A DNA stretch of 64,000 nt from Chloroflexota bacterium (lineage in GTDB: Bacteria > Chloroflexota > Limnocylindria > QHBO01): NCBI GenBank assembly GCA_003243965.1, contig QHBO01000040.1, forward strand, positions 26,852 to 90,851, in the 5' to 3' direction. Below are positions 19,432 through 28,977 of this stretch, piece after piece. The translations under genes were made by a program, and so were the position numbers. Under the pieces are notes generated by a model that was given only the letters and a program-made list of their open reading frames with translations, was not told the origin of the DNA and made no database searches. The number at the start of each line of letters is the position of its first letter. Position 1 is the first letter of the stretch.

Positions 19432-20285
19432 GCGGCCGGCTCGCCATCGGTGCCGGCCACCGCGGCCCAGGCATCGGCGTACAGGCGAGCGCGGACCGGC
19501 AGGTACCCGGGGTATGCGGTTCGCGCCCTGCGGACCGCCTGCGCATCGAGGGTCACCAGCGCGAGCCGGTCGGTCGTCTCGACGATGACCTCTCCGTTTG
19601 GGTCGACCGCGATCGACGGACCGCCGATCAGCACTCCGTCCTCTGGCGCGGGACGATTCACGGAGAGCACGTACGCGGTCGAGGTCAGTGCATTCGCGCG
19701 GAAGACGAGCTTCCAGCGCGGATAGGTCCGCTCCTCGGTGGCACGCGGGATGAGGATCGCCTCCGCGCCCTCGGCCGCCAGCAGGTGCGAGCCTTCCGGG
19801 CGGTTCGTGTCGCTGCAGACCTGTACACCGATCGGCACACCAAACTCATCGATTCGCTCCGGGGCACGGCTGCCCGGCTCGTAGTGGCTCGTCTCCCAGA
19901 AGCCGGGCTCCTCGGGAAGATGCAGCTTCTCGTAGGTCGCCACCAGCGCGCCACCGCGGTCGATCACCAGCGAGCGGCTCGTCCGGCGCCCGGCCGAATC
20001 TCGGTGGATGATGCCGCCCACCAGGCCGACACCGGCGTCGCGCGCAGCCTGAGCCTGCGCGGTGGCTCGGGGTCCGTCCATCGGTTCGGCATCCGACCCC
20101 ACCGCCGTGCGGGTCGCGGGGCGCCAGGGATTCAGCGGCAGCTCGGGGAGCAGGACCAGGTCGGCGCCGCGGTCGACCGCCTCTGCCAGGCGATCGGCGA
20201 GGCGCGCGAGGCCATCGGGCTCCCAGAACACCTCGCTCACGAGCGCGACCGTCAGCCGACCGTCCGAGCGGCCGGTCGAGCTCAC
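19428..20285 (-). CDS. carbon-nitrogen hydrolase (nitrilase superfamily)
   Basis: A 285-residue thiol amidase with the complete Glu-Lys-Cys triad: Glu in LLPELPLNP (about 47), Lys in YEKLHLPEE (about 119), Cys in GVQVCSDTNRPE (about 156). The length is normal for single-domain members. Substrate cannot be read off; N-carbamoyl or amide compounds are typical. Its ATG overlaps the stop of the Rieske oxygenase gene (ATGA), so the two are coupled and may act in one degradation pathway. Confidence 0.85.
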   Translation of the reverse strand: MSSTGRSDGRLTVALVSEVFWEPDGLARLADRLAEAVDRGADLVLLPELPLNPWRPATRTAVGSDAEPMDGPRATAQAQAARDAGVGLVGGIIHRDSAGRRTSRSLVIDRGGALVATYEKLHLPEEPGFWETSHYEPGSRAPERIDEFGVPIGVQVCSDTNRPEGSHLLAAEGAEAILIPRATEERTYPRWKLVFRANALTSTAYVLSVNRPAPEDGVLIGGPSIAVDPNGEVIVETTDRLALVTLDAQAVRRARTAYPGYLPVRARLYADAWAAVAGTDGEPAA

Positions 20286-21454
20286 TGGGCCTCGCCCAGA
20301 AACTCACGGACCAGGTTCTGGAAGTGGAACACGCCGTTCTCACGCTTGGCGCTGAACCGGCCCCGATCGTAGGACCGCGAGCGCAGGCCGCGCTGGACCT
20401 GCTCGCAGATCACGATGTCCTCCTGCTGGATCTCGTCGGAGAACGCGATCGTCTGCTGCATGCTCTCCCATCCCGGCCCGGTGCCCGGCTCGGCGAAGAA
20501 CCACTCGAAGATGGTGAGCGTCCGTTCCGGACCGAGGGGCAGGATCACGTTCGAGGACATGTTGTCCTGGTAGATGTTGAACATCGTGTTCGGGAAGAGC
20601 CAGTAGTAGAGGGCATCGCCCTCGCCGTCAGGGGTCCGCACGTAGCGACGGTCACGCCCCAGCTCCTCCCCCGGCTTCAGCTCGCGGATCGGCGCGTACT
20701 GCTTGGAGTAGAACCGATGCTCCTCGACCCGGTAGGCGTCGTAGTCGAGCTCCCTGAACAGCTGGGGATGAGCGATCGGCAGGTGGTATCCCTCCAGGTA
20801 GTTGTCGACGTACACCTTCCAGTTGCACTCGATCAGGTACTCGCGGCGTTCGACGAGACGCATCCGATCCACGTCGTAGCCGGCGGCCGCCACCTCGGCG
20901 GGAATGCTGCCCATCACCTCGTGGAGCGCCGGCGCCGCGCCGTCGAGATTGACGAAGACGAACGGCCCCCAACGCTCGACGCGCACCGGCACCAGCCCAA
21001 AATCCTCCTTTCGGAAGTCCTCGGTGGCGTCCATCTCGGGACACGCGCGCAGGGCCCCGTCGAGGCCGTACGTCCAGCCGTGGTAGCGGCATTGCAGGCT
21101 CTTGCGGTTGCCGCGGGTCAGCGCCACCTGACCGGCGCGGTGGCGGCACACGTTGTAGAAGCCGCGCAGCTGCCCGTCGAGGCCATGGGTGATGACGATC
21201 GGCTCGTCGAGCACGCTGACCGGCAGGAAGTCGCCGACCCGCTGCAGCTCGTCGGCGCGGCCCACCAGCTGCCACGTCCGCCCAAAGATCCGGTCTCTCT
21301 CGCGGCCCAGGTAGCGCTCCTCAAGATAGAAGCGGCTCGGCAGCGTCGACGCTCGGGCCAGCGGCTTGGTTTCCGCATCCCCCTCGGCGGTACCGACCGT
21401 CTGCCCGTCCGACGTGGCGGACGTGTGGCGCTGTCGCGTGTCCGTGGTGGTCAC
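20282..21454 (-). CDS. Rieske non-heme iron oxygenase, large subunit
   Basis: A 390-residue ring-hydroxylating oxygenase alpha-type protein. The Rieske cluster ligands are CRHRAGQ and, 15 residues later, QCRYHGW. The mononuclear iron site is DNYLEGYHLPIAHPQL (Asp-x2-His-x4-His pattern). It starts at GTG 21454, 6 nt after a TACACT box; the frame is open further upstream but without a start signal. No small subunit, ferredoxin or reductase gene lies beside it, so electron donors must come from elsewhere, perhaps the flavin reductase near 58.5 kb. Many Chloroflexota and actinobacterial relatives act on quaternary amines or aromatic acids; the substrate is not determined. Confidence 0.88.
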   Translation of the reverse strand: MTTTDTRQRHTSATSDGQTVGTAEGDAETKPLARASTLPSRFYLEERYLGRERDRIFGRTWQLVGRADELQRVGDFLPVSVLDEPIVITHGLDGQLRGFYNVCRHRAGQVALTRGNRKSLQCRYHGWTYGLDGALRACPEMDATEDFRKEDFGLVPVRVERWGPFVFVNLDGAAPALHEVMGSIPAEVAAAGYDVDRMRLVERREYLIECNWKVYVDNYLEGYHLPIAHPQLFRELDYDAYRVEEHRFYSKQYAPIRELKPGEELGRDRRYVRTPDGEGDALYYWLFPNTMFNIYQDNMSSNVILPLGPERTLTIFEWFFAEPGTGPGWESMQQTIAFSDEIQQEDIVICEQVQRGLRSRSYDRGRFSAKRENGVFHFQNLVREFLGEAQ

Positions 21455-21460
21455 GCGAGG

Positions 21461-21466
21461 AGTGTA
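21461..21466 (-). promoter_or_regulatory. -10 box, leaderless, Rieske-nitrilase operon
   Basis: TACACT on the minus strand, 6 nt before the GTG start of the oxygenase gene; no ribosome site. Fits the leaderless pattern seen at other operon heads here. Confidence 0.55.
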
Positions 21467-21603
21467 CCGGGGACAGGCGCCGGCCCGTTTGTGGGGACCG
21501 CTCCGCGGTGCGGCGGCACGACCGGTCACCACGATCGTGGACGAGCACCGCTCGAGAGTGCTACAACCACCTGAACCGCCCAGACTCATACGGAGGTTCG
21601 CCG

Positions 21604-22509
21604 TTGTTCCGTCGTACTGCCTTCGCCTCGTTGGGGGCGATCCTGCTTCTCACCGCCTGCCAGGGCGGTGGTGGGAGCGCAAGCCCGACTGCCACCACCG
21701 GCTCAGCGACAAGCGGCGCTGCATCCGGCTCGGCCGGCAACCCGAACGACCTGCTGGCCAAGATCAAGCAGGCTGGCGTCATCCGGGTCTCGACCGATCC
21801 AAACTACGCGCCGCAGTCGTTCCAGAAGCCGGACGGGACCTTCGAGGGCTTCGACATCGATGTCGCGAACGAGGTCGCCAAGCGCCTTGGTGTGACCGTC
21901 AAGTTCATCACGCCGGACTTCAGCGCAGTCCAGAGCGGCGGTTGGGCAGCGCGCTGGGACATGAGCGTCGGCTCGATGACCATCACCGAGCCGCGGAAGA
22001 AGGTGCTCGACTTCACCGAGCCCTATTACTTCACCCCGGCCCAGATGTCCGCCAGCAAGAAGTCGGGAATCACGACGCTCGACGGGCTCGCCGGGAAGAA
22101 GATCTGCGTCGGCGAGCAGACGACCTACCAGTTTTGGCTGGAGGGCACGCTCAAGCTGGGCGACGGCAGCAGCACGGCGCCGGTGCCACAGGGGGCAAAG
22201 GTCACCACGTTGAAGACCGACCAGGACTGCGCGCAGTCCCTGAAATCGGGCCGCAGCGACTTCGAGGGTTGGCTCAGCTCCTCGTCGACGGTCGACGACG
22301 CAATCAAGGCCGGCACCCCGGTCGTCAAGGTCGGCACGCCGGTCTTCTACGAGCCGCTCGGTGTGGCCTTCGACAACAAGGGCGCGCCGCCGCACTCCGA
22401 GCTGCTGGCGGCGGTGAAGAAGATCATCCAGGAGATGCATGCGGATGGGACGCTCACCACGCTCAGCAAGAAGTGGTTCAACGGGGCCGATCTGACGACC
22501 AAGTCGTAG
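21604..22509 (+). CDS. polar amino acid ABC transporter, substrate-binding lipoprotein
   Basis: A 301-residue lipoprotein of the family 3 solute-binding proteins. The start is TTG 21604 with GGAGG 7 nt upstream. The signal peptide ends in the lipobox LTAC (Cys19), followed by a Gly/Ser/Thr-rich tether. The mature domain shows the classic opening GVIRVSTDPNYAPQSF, then GTFEGFDIDVANEVAKRLGV and MTITEPRKKVLDFTEPYYFTPAQM. It should bind an amino acid outside the membrane and deliver it to the permease encoded 70 nt downstream. Ligand not predictable by eye. Confidence 0.92.
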   Translation: MFRRTAFASLGAILLLTACQGGGGSASPTATTGSATSGAASGSAGNPNDLLAKIKQAGVIRVSTDPNYAPQSFQKPDGTFEGFDIDVANEVAKRLGVTVKFITPDFSAVQSGGWAARWDMSVGSMTITEPRKKVLDFTEPYYFTPAQMSASKKSGITTLDGLAGKKICVGEQTTYQFWLEGTLKLGDGSSTAPVPQGAKVTTLKTDQDCAQSLKSGRSDFEGWLSSSSTVDDAIKAGTPVVKVGTPVFYEPLGVAFDNKGAPPHSELLAAVKKIIQEMHADGTLTTLSKKWFNGADLTTKS

Positions 22510-22579
22510 CCGCTCCGCCAACGCATCGGCGGGAGCGGGGCATACCCCTGCTCTCGCCGAGCTCCAGGAGGGCCCGAGC

Positions 22580-23395
22580 ATGACATCGGCCGAGATCCCC
22601 GCTTCGGGCAGCGGCCCGATCGTCGAACGGATCGCCGCCGCTCGGCGGACGGCGCGACGCCTGTGGCGCCTCGAGTTCGCGCTCGTCTGGCTCGCCCTGG
22701 TGCTCGGCATCGTCTGGGTGCTGGCCGCCACCGGCAACGTCGATCTCGAGTTCGTCCAGACCTGGACGCCGTTCATCCTCGGAGGCGTGGGCTTCACGCT
22801 GCTGGTGTGCGTGAGCTCGATCATCGGGGCGGTCGTGCTCGCCCTGCTGGGGGCACTCGGCCGGCTCTCGGCGAATCCGCTGATCAACGGACTGGCATCG
22901 TTCTACGTATCCCTGGTGCGCGGTACCCCGCTGCTCGTCCAGATCTACTTCGTGTACTACGGCCTGCCGCAGGTGGGGATCATCCTCGACGCGCTGCCCG
23001 CCGGCATCCTGGCCCTCTCGTTCAACTACGGCGCCTACATGACCGAGATCTTCCGGGCCGGGATCCAGGCGGTTCCTCGGGGACAGCAGGAGGCGGCCGA
23101 GGCCCTGGGCATGCCGAGCCGTCTGGTCTTCCGCCGGGTCATCCTGCCGCAGGCGTTCCGAATCGTGATCCCGGCGATCGGGAACGAGTTCATCGCCATG
23201 ATCAAGGACAGCTCGCTGGTATCGATCATCGGCCTGCAGGAGATCCTGTGGCGAGCCGGAACCGCTGGCCGGCCGATCCTCAAGACGATCCCCGCCTTCC
23301 TGATCGCCGCCCTCTTCTATTGGGTGCTGACCATCATCTTCAGCTTCTTCCAGGAGCGGCTGGAGCGGCGCCTCGCCCGCTCGGACGTGCGATGA
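22580..23395 (+). CDS. polar amino acid ABC transporter, permease
   Basis: A 271-residue His/Glu/Gln/Arg/opine-type permease. Several membrane helices are visible (for example [41 protein letters not shown] region, [18 protein letters not shown]). The ABC coupling loop is [30 protein letters not shown] lies 7 nt before the ATG. A single permease gene implies a homodimer. The stop overlaps the ATPase start (ATGA). Confidence 0.94.
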   Translation: MTSAEIPASGSGPIVERIAAARRTARRLWRLEFALVWLALVLGIVWVLAATGNVDLEFVQTWTPFILGGVGFTLLVCVSSIIGAVVLALLGALGRLSANPLINGLASFYVSLVRGTPLLVQIYFVYYGLPQVGIILDALPAGILALSFNYGAYMTEIFRAGIQAVPRGQQEAAEALGMPSRLVFRRVILPQAFRIVIPAIGNEFIAMIKDSSLVSIIGLQEILWRAGTAGRPILKTIPAFLIAALFYWVLTIIFSFFQERLERRLARSDVR

Positions 23396-24207
23396 CCGGC
23401 AACGACCTGCAGCCAGCCGGCTCCCTGCCACCGCATGTCGGAGACGTGGTCCTTCGCGCGCGCGAGATCGAGAAGTACTTCGGACACAACCACGTCCTGC
23501 GTGGCGTCAACCTCGACGTCCGCCAGCGTGAGGCGGTGATGATCATCGGTCGGTCCGGAAGTGGCAAGACGACGTTTCTGCGGTGCCTGAACTTCCTCGA
23601 GGAGCCGACCGTCGGGTGGGTCGAGATCGACGGCGTGCGGGCCGATGCCAACCCGCTCGGCGCACGCGATCGCGGCCACCGGGAGCGCGTCCGTCGCCTG
23701 CGGCTCAACGCGGGCATGGTCTTCCAGGAGTTCAACCTGTTCCCCCACATGACCGCCCTCGGCAACTGCACCGAGGCGCCGATGCGGGTGCGCGGACTGG
23801 ACCGCCGACGCGCCGAGGAGCTGGCCGACCGGTTCCTGGCCAAGGTGGGCCTCGCCGACAAGCGCAACGAATATCCCTCGCGCCTCTCCGGCGGCCAGAA
23901 GCAGCGGGTTGCCATCGCGCGGGCGCTGTGCATGGAGCCCCGTGTGCTGCTCTTCGACGAGCCGACCAGCGCGCTCGACCCTGAGTTGATCGGCGAGGTG
24001 CTGCAGGTCATGGAAGAGCTCGCTCACGAAGGGGCAACGATGATCGTGGTGACCCACGAGATGCACTTTGCGCGCGAGGCGGCCGACAGAGTGATCTTCA
24101 TGGAGGAGGGAATCGTCTGCGAGGAGGGTCCGCCGGAGCAGGTGCTGAACGCGCCGGAGGACGAACGAACGCGCCGCTTCCTCCGACGTTTCCTGAACGT
24201 CGAGTGA
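23392..24207 (+). CDS. polar amino acid ABC transporter, ATP-binding protein
   Basis: A 271-residue ATPase that powers the upstream permease. Walker [10 protein letters not shown] (about 52-60), Q-loop [15 protein letters not shown], signature LSGGQKQR, Walker [13 protein letters not shown] and switch His in VVTHEM are all intact, and the order is that of the GlnQ/HisP group. The N-terminus has about 20 extra residues before the first strand. No downstream gene of the same strand is close enough to extend the operon. Confidence 0.95.
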   Translation: MTGNDLQPAGSLPPHVGDVVLRAREIEKYFGHNHVLRGVNLDVRQREAVMIIGRSGSGKTTFLRCLNFLEEPTVGWVEIDGVRADANPLGARDRGHRERVRRLRLNAGMVFQEFNLFPHMTALGNCTEAPMRVRGLDRRRAEELADRFLAKVGLADKRNEYPSRLSGGQKQRVAIARALCMEPRVLLFDEPTSALDPELIGEVLQVMEELAHEGATMIVVTHEMHFAREAADRVIFMEEGIVCEEGPPEQVLNAPEDERTRRFLRRFLNVE

Positions 24208-24332
24208 CAACGGCAGCGACGGAGCGGGTCCGTTGCCCGCCATCACCGCGTCGCCGCGCCCAGGACCGATAGGCGGCATGCGACGTGCTTGAGGTTCCCG
24301 GAGCCCACCGAGCGAGAAGGGAACACCGATCC

Positions 24333-24515
24333 ATGGTCACGCGACGCTGCACCCACTGCCAGGCCGACATCGAGCTCCTGGACGAGGCACGCGCCTGCTG
24401 CCCGATCTGCGGCCTGGATCCAGATCTGCCGCCGACCCTGACCTTTGACGACCCGCGCCCGTTCCTGTTCGCGTCGGATGCGCGATACGCATCGGCGGCC
24501 GAGCTGCCGGCTTAG
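24333..24515 (+). CDS. small zinc-ribbon protein, unknown
   Basis: A 60-residue protein with two CxxC knuckles, CTHCQADIELLDEARACCPICG (Cys 6, 9 and 22 or 23, 26), then an acidic/aromatic tail. A purine-rich GAGAAGGGAA lies about 10 nt before the ATG. It should bind one zinc. Similar mini-proteins occur as adaptors, but no partner is evident. Confidence 0.6.
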   Translation: MVTRRCTHCQADIELLDEARACCPICGLDPDLPPTLTFDDPRPFLFASDARYASAAELPA

Positions 24516-24545
24516 CAGCCAGCCCGTGCTCGGCGTCTGTGACGC

Positions 24546-24935
24546 TCAGCCTGCCGGGCGCTCCGTCGACCTGTACACCTGGGCACGCGGCAGGCGCGCC
24601 GCCTCGTCCCGCGCCCGCACGTGGTCCGTCGCCGGCTGGAGCGCCACGGGGACATCGCGGGGCCGTCCCCCCTCCCGCGCGATCAGCCACCGGAGGCCAA
24701 CCTCAGTGAGCTGCGCGCCGCCGGCGCGCCCCGGCTCGATGAAGGGGGCGATCAGCAACCGGCGTCGGTGAAGGCGTTCCACGGCCAGCTGCATCGCGAA
24801 CGACTCGATGCCGAGCTCTTGGGCCAGGGGCTGAAGGTCCACGATCCGGTCCGGCGACCGTCGCAGGCTGCGCAGGATGGCATCATCCAGGTCGCGTCCG
24901 GCGGGTCGGCGCGGGGTCATCGGTCGATTCGGCAT
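24546..24935 (-). CDS. winged-helix domain protein, unknown
   Basis: A 129-residue basic protein. Residues about 14-85 look like a winged helix: LDDAILRSLRRSPDRIVDLQPLAQELGIESFAMQLAVERLHRRRLLIAP, then TEVGLRWL. It could bind DNA, or be a helicase-like wing domain; the target is unknown. The ATG is 6 nt from a TATCCT box. It is followed on the plus strand, convergently, by the zinc-ribbon gene, and sits just downstream of dnaE on the same strand. Confidence 0.6.
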   Translation of the reverse strand: MPNRPMTPRRPAGRDLDDAILRSLRRSPDRIVDLQPLAQELGIESFAMQLAVERLHRRRLLIAPFIEPGRAGGAQLTEVGLRWLIAREGGRPRDVPVALQPATDHVRARDEAARLPRAQVYRSTERPAG

Positions 24936-24941
24936 GTCGCG

Positions 24942-24947
24942 AGGATA
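24942..24947 (-). promoter_or_regulatory. -10 box, leaderless, winged-helix gene
   Basis: TATCCT on the minus strand, 6 nt before the ATG at 24935, in the 39-nt gap after dnaE. No ribosome site present. Confidence 0.5.
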
Positions 24948-24974
24948 CCAAGCAGCCGTACCCGGGAGCCGCGG

Positions 24975-27900
24975 TCAAGCCTGCGCGGGAGCGCCATCCA
25001 GGCGTGCGGGTCCACCCCACACCAGCTCGGTGCGAGTGGCTTCCCCCTCCGAGCCGTCGGGAGCGGCACCCTCGAGCTCAACGCTGAGCGGGATGCCGGC
25101 GGCACGGCGCAGGTACTCGCCGAGGCGCTCGTCCCAGGCAGCCCGCTCAGGAAGGCGTACCTGCCGCGTGGCGCCGGCGACAGGCAGCGCGATCACCACC
25201 GGGAGCGGGCCGGGGCGGCTCCGGAGTGCCTGTGTCACGGAGTCGACTCCTGCCAGCAGCCGTTCGCCCGCCAGCCCTTCCTCGAATCGAAGGCTGATGG
25301 TCGCTGCCGAGCCGGCGGGAGCCGACTGCAGCGGCACCGCATCGGCGGGCGCAGGTGCCTCGTCGGCGGCAACCTGGTCGTCCGGCTGCGCATCGTCGAC
25401 AGGCACGCCACCGCCGACCACGGGCTCGGCCGGGAGGCTCATTGGCACTGCGGCCAGCTGCCCGCGCCCCATGGGTTGGCCGTTCCGCTCCGCGCTGCCG
25501 CCGTTCCGAGCGGGACGCCTCCGCACGTACCGAGCGCGCTCGGCGCCGAACGCTTCCGGACCCATTCGGACCGCGTCGTCCCAGGCCCAGACGGCCTCAC
25601 ACAGCAGCTGCGCGCTCTCATCCCGGCGGTCGACGCGCCCGGTGACCAGCACGACAGCGTCATCGGTCCAGGAGTTCGCGGTCTCCGCGAAGACCTTTGG
25701 AAAGACAACCACCTCGACGCTGCCCTGGAGATCCTCGAGCGTCGCGACCAGCATCGTCGCGCCTGCCCGGGTTACCACCCGCCGGGTCGCCTCGATGATG
25801 CCGCCCAGGGTGACCGTCGCCTGGTCGGCCTCATCGGCCAGCTCACCGGAGTACGCGGTCACGAACTCGGGCAGCCGGTCGGTGATGTCGCCCAGCGGAT
25901 GCTCGGTCAGGTACAGCCCGAGCAGCTCCTTCTCCCAGCGGAGCCGCTCCTTGCGTGGGATATCAGCCTCGTCCGCAATCTGTGCGTCGGAGGGCCGGGT
26001 CGGCGACGGCGGCGGCGCGAACAGGTCGAAGAGCGTCGACTGTCCGGCGGCCACATCCCGCTGATGGCGAGATCCCGCGTCGAGTGCGGCATCGAGCCGG
26101 TCCAGCAGCGCCGCCTGCCGGCCCAGCGAGGCGGTCGCGCCGGCCTTGATCAGCGACTCGACGACGCGCTTGTTCACTGAGTGGAGGTCAACGCGGCGGC
26201 AGAAGTCGTCGAGCGAGGCGAACGGTCCCGCCTCGGTCGCAGGCGGCCGCCCTTCGCGGGCGGCCACGACGGCCTCGATCGCCCCCTCGCCTACGTTCTT
26301 GATCGCCGCAAGTCCGAACCGTATGGCGCGGGTCCCATCGGCATCGGTCTCGACGGCGAACAGCGCCCGGCTGCGCTCGACATCCGGCGGACGGACCTGG
26401 ATGCCCATCCGCCGACACTCGGCGACCGCCGCCGCAACCTTGTCGGCGCGTTCGCGGAAGCCGTTCAGCACCGCCGTCATGAACTCGACGGTGTAGTTCG
26501 CCTTGAGGTAGGCGGTCTGGTACGCGATGAGGCCGTAGCAGGTCGCATGCGCCTTGTTGAAGCCGTACCGCGCGAACGGCTCGAAGGCGGCAAACACCAG
26601 GTCGACGATCTGGGGTGGGATCCCCTTCTTCTTGGCGCCGGCCTTGAATTTCGCCTCGTGCTCGCGAAGGACCTTCTCCTTCTTCTTGCGGATGGCGTAG
26701 CACAGGTTGTCTGCCTCGGGGCCGGTGTAATCGGCCATGGCGATGGCCGCGGTCATGATGTCTTCCTGGTAGACGAAGATGCCGTACGTGTCGCGCAGCG
26801 CCGGCTCCAGGCTTTCATGCAGGAAGCTGACGGGCTCCTCGCCGTGCTTGCGGCGGATGTAGGCCGGGATGTTGGCCATGGGGCCGGGCCGGAAGAGCGC
26901 AACCATCGCCGCCAGGTCGCGCACCTCGGTCGGTTTGAGCTCCTTGACGTAGCGGCGCATCCCCGGCGACTCGAGCTGGAAGATCCCCGTCGTCTCGCCG
27001 GTGGAGAGCAGGTCGAACGTCGCCCTGTCGTCGAGCGGCAGTGCATTGACCTCGATCTCGACAGACCGATGCTCGCGGATCAGGTCCACCGCATCGGCGA
27101 GGATGGTGAGGTTGATGAGGCCCAGGAAGTCGAACTTGAGGAGGCCCAGCGCCTCGCAGGCGTGCATCTCGAACTGGGTCATGGTCGTGCGCCCGTCGGT
27201 CGCACGCTGGAGCGGCATGATCTCCGTCAGCGGCTCGCGCGAGATGACGATCCCCGCGGCGTGGGTGGACGCGTGGCGCGCAACGCCCTCCAGCTGCTGC
27301 GCGACGCCGATCAGCTTCTCCACGCGCTCGTCGCCGGCCATCAGCTCGCGCAGCTGCGGCGAGGTCTCCACCGCCCGATGGAGGCTGATGTTGAGCTCGT
27401 TGGGCACCGCCTTTGCGACCCGGTCCGCCTCCACGTAGGTCAGGCCCATGGCCCGCCCCACGTCCCGGATCGCGGCCTTGGCGCCGAGGGTGCCGAAGGT
27501 GATGATCTGCGCCACGCGGTCAGCGCCGTACTTGCGGGTGACGTACTCGATCACCTCGTCCCGCCGGCTGTCCTGGAAATCGATGTCGATGTCCGGCATC
27601 GTCACCCGGTCCGGGTTGAGAAAGCGCTCGAACGGCAGGCCGTACTCCAGCGGATCAACCGGCGTGATGCCCAGGCTGTAGGTGACGATGCTTCCGGGAG
27701 CCGATCCCCGACAGGTGGTCATGATCCCGCGCTCGCGCGCGAAGCGGATGAAATCCGCCACGATCAGGAAGTAGCCGGCATACCCCATCCGGCCGATGAT
27801 TCCCAGCTCGTAGTCGAGCCGGTGGCGGACCGCATCGGTCAGGGGCTCGCCGTATCGGTCCAGCACCCCGCGCTCGCACTCCTTGCGAAGCCAGCTCTCG

Positions 27901-28796
27901 GCGGTCTCGGCGTCGGGGACCGGGAAGTGGGGCAGGCGCAGCCCGGAGTAGTCGAGGCGGACGTCGCACATCTCGGCGACGCGAAGCGTGTTGTCCATCG
28001 CCTCTGCGAGCTCGCCGTTGAACAGCCGGCGCATCTCCGCGGCGGATTTCAGGTAGAACTCGTTCGCCTCGAAGCGCATGCGGCCCGGAGTGTCCACGTT
28101 GCTGGCGGTCTGGATGCAGACCAGCAGGTCATGCGCCTCGTACTGGTCGGGGCTGGTGTAGTGCGTGTCGTTGGTGGCCAGCATCGGGATGCCCTGGCGC
28201 CGCGCCAGCTCCACCAGCTGCGGGTGGAGGCGCCGCTGCTCCGCGATGCCGTGATCCTGGACCTCGATGAAGAAGTTGCCGTCGCCCAGGATGGACCGAT
28301 AGCTGTCCGCCGCCTCGGCCGCTCCCCGCTCGTCCCCCTGGGCCAGCCGCTTGAGCACCTCACCACCCAGGCAGGCACTGGTACCGATGAGGCCCGCGCT
28401 GTGCCGGCTCAGCAGGTCCTTGTCGATGCGCGGCTTGTAGTAGTAGCCGTCCAGGTGCGCCGCGGTGGTCAGCGCCAGCAGGTTCCGATAGCCGACCGCG
28501 TCCTTGGCCAGCAGGATGAGGTGGTGGTAGTCGGCGTCCCGCTTGCCCTCCTTGTCGGACATCCGGCGCGGAGCGACGTAGGCCTCCAGGCCGATGATCG
28601 GCTTGATGCCCGCCTCTCGCGCCGCGGCGTAGAACGGGATGACTCCGTACATGTTCCCGTGGTCGGTGAGTGCCAGGGCCGGCATCCCGAGGTCGGCGGC
28701 GCGGGCCGTCATCTCGGGAATGAGGGAAAGTCCGTCGAGCAGGCTGAACTCGGAGTGGGCGTGAAGGTGGACGAAGGGCTCGCCGGGCTCGGTCAC
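24975..28796 (-). CDS. dnaE: DNA polymerase III alpha subunit
   Basis: The replicative C-family polymerase; 1273 residues from GTG 28796. The N-terminal PHP domain has HLHAHSEFSLLDG (His 10, 12, 14) and other metal ligands (TDHGNMYG), so it may keep a PHP nuclease or structural metal site. The polymerase active-site segment MPDIDIDFQDSRRDEVIEY is near residue 400 with the third Asp further on (FDFLGLINL). A helix-hairpin-helix and an OB domain (VTLGGIIEATRRVVTRAG) follow. The extended C-terminus is Pro/Ala-rich then a folded region of about 110 residues. GTG is chosen over ATG 28829 because of the TACCAT box 6 nt upstream. Confidence 0.96.
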   Translation of the reverse strand: MTEPGEPFVHLHAHSEFSLLDGLSLIPEMTARAADLGMPALALTDHGNMYGVIPFYAAAREAGIKPIIGLEAYVAPRRMSDKEGKRDADYHHLILLAKDAVGYRNLLALTTAAHLDGYYYKPRIDKDLLSRHSAGLIGTSACLGGEVLKRLAQGDERGAAEAADSYRSILGDGNFFIEVQDHGIAEQRRLHPQLVELARRQGIPMLATNDTHYTSPDQYEAHDLLVCIQTASNVDTPGRMRFEANEFYLKSAAEMRRLFNGELAEAMDNTLRVAEMCDVRLDYSGLRLPHFPVPDAETAESWLRKECERGVLDRYGEPLTDAVRHRLDYELGIIGRMGYAGYFLIVADFIRFARERGIMTTCRGSAPGSIVTYSLGITPVDPLEYGLPFERFLNPDRVTMPDIDIDFQDSRRDEVIEYVTRKYGADRVAQIITFGTLGAKAAIRDVGRAMGLTYVEADRVAKAVPNELNISLHRAVETSPQLRELMAGDERVEKLIGVAQQLEGVARHASTHAAGIVISREPLTEIMPLQRATDGRTTMTQFEMHACEALGLLKFDFLGLINLTILADAVDLIREHRSVEIEVNALPLDDRATFDLLSTGETTGIFQLESPGMRRYVKELKPTEVRDLAAMVALFRPGPMANIPAYIRRKHGEEPVSFLHESLEPALRDTYGIFVYQEDIMTAAIAMADYTGPEADNLCYAIRKKKEKVLREHEAKFKAGAKKKGIPPQIVDLVFAAFEPFARYGFNKAHATCYGLIAYQTAYLKANYTVEFMTAVLNGFRERADKVAAAVAECRRMGIQVRPPDVERSRALFAVETDADGTRAIRFGLAAIKNVGEGAIEAVVAAREGRPPATEAGPFASLDDFCRRVDLHSVNKRVVESLIKAGATASLGRQAALLDRLDAALDAGSRHQRDVAAGQSTLFDLFAPPPSPTRPSDAQIADEADIPRKERLRWEKELLGLYLTEHPLGDITDRLPEFVTAYSGELADEADQATVTLGGIIEATRRVVTRAGATMLVATLEDLQGSVEVVVFPKVFAETANSWTDDAVVLVTGRVDRRDESAQLLCEAVWAWDDAVRMGPEAFGAERARYVRRRPARNGGSAERNGQPMGRGQLAAVPMSLPAEPVVGGGVPVDDAQPDDQVAADEAPAPADAVPLQSAPAGSAATISLRFEEGLAGERLLAGVDSVTQALRSRPGPLPVVIALPVAGATRQVRLPERAAWDERLGEYLRRAAGIPLSVELEGAAPDGSEGEATRTELVWGGPARLDGAPAQA

Positions 28797-28802
28797 CCCG
28801 CC

Positions 28803-28808
28803 ATGGTA
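28803..28808 (-). promoter_or_regulatory. -10 box, leaderless, dnaE
   Basis: TACCAT on the minus strand, exactly 6 nt before the dnaE GTG. No Shine-Dalgarno sequence. If right, the ATG at 28829 lies upstream of the transcript. Confidence 0.55.
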
Positions 28809-28942
28809 GCCATCCCGGGCAGCGCCCATAAACGCCTGCGCGGCCCTACGCCGTCCCGCGTCCGCGATCCAGAGCGGGACTCCGGCTGATTTAGCCGAGG
28901 CTTCACTCGCCGCGTACCCGAGACCTCACTTCGTCCGCCCTC

Positions 28943-28976
28943 TTGACTGCCCCTTCATACCACCTTATGGTTGTAT
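28943..28976 (+). promoter_or_regulatory. promoter with overlapping ArsR-type operator palindrome
   Basis: -35 TTGACT (28943-28948), 17-nt spacer, -10 TATGGT (28966-28971), then 6 nt to the start codon. The palindrome ATACCACC-TTAT-GGTTGTAT (28957-28976, 7 of 8 pairs) covers the -10 box and the start site. ArsR regulators paired with AHSA1 proteins often bind such ATAxCC...GGxTAT sites at their own promoter. It is the best sigma-A promoter in this part of the window. Confidence 0.7.
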
Positions 28977-28977
28977 C

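Noticed and set aside
19428..21454. Complete aromatic-degradation cluster
   Set aside because: Only an oxygenase large subunit and an amidase are present; no small subunit, ferredoxin, dehydrogenase or ring-cleavage genes follow.
26181..28889. 902-codon plus-strand frame opposite dnaE
   Set aside because: Shadow of dnaE codon usage, without start signal or motif.
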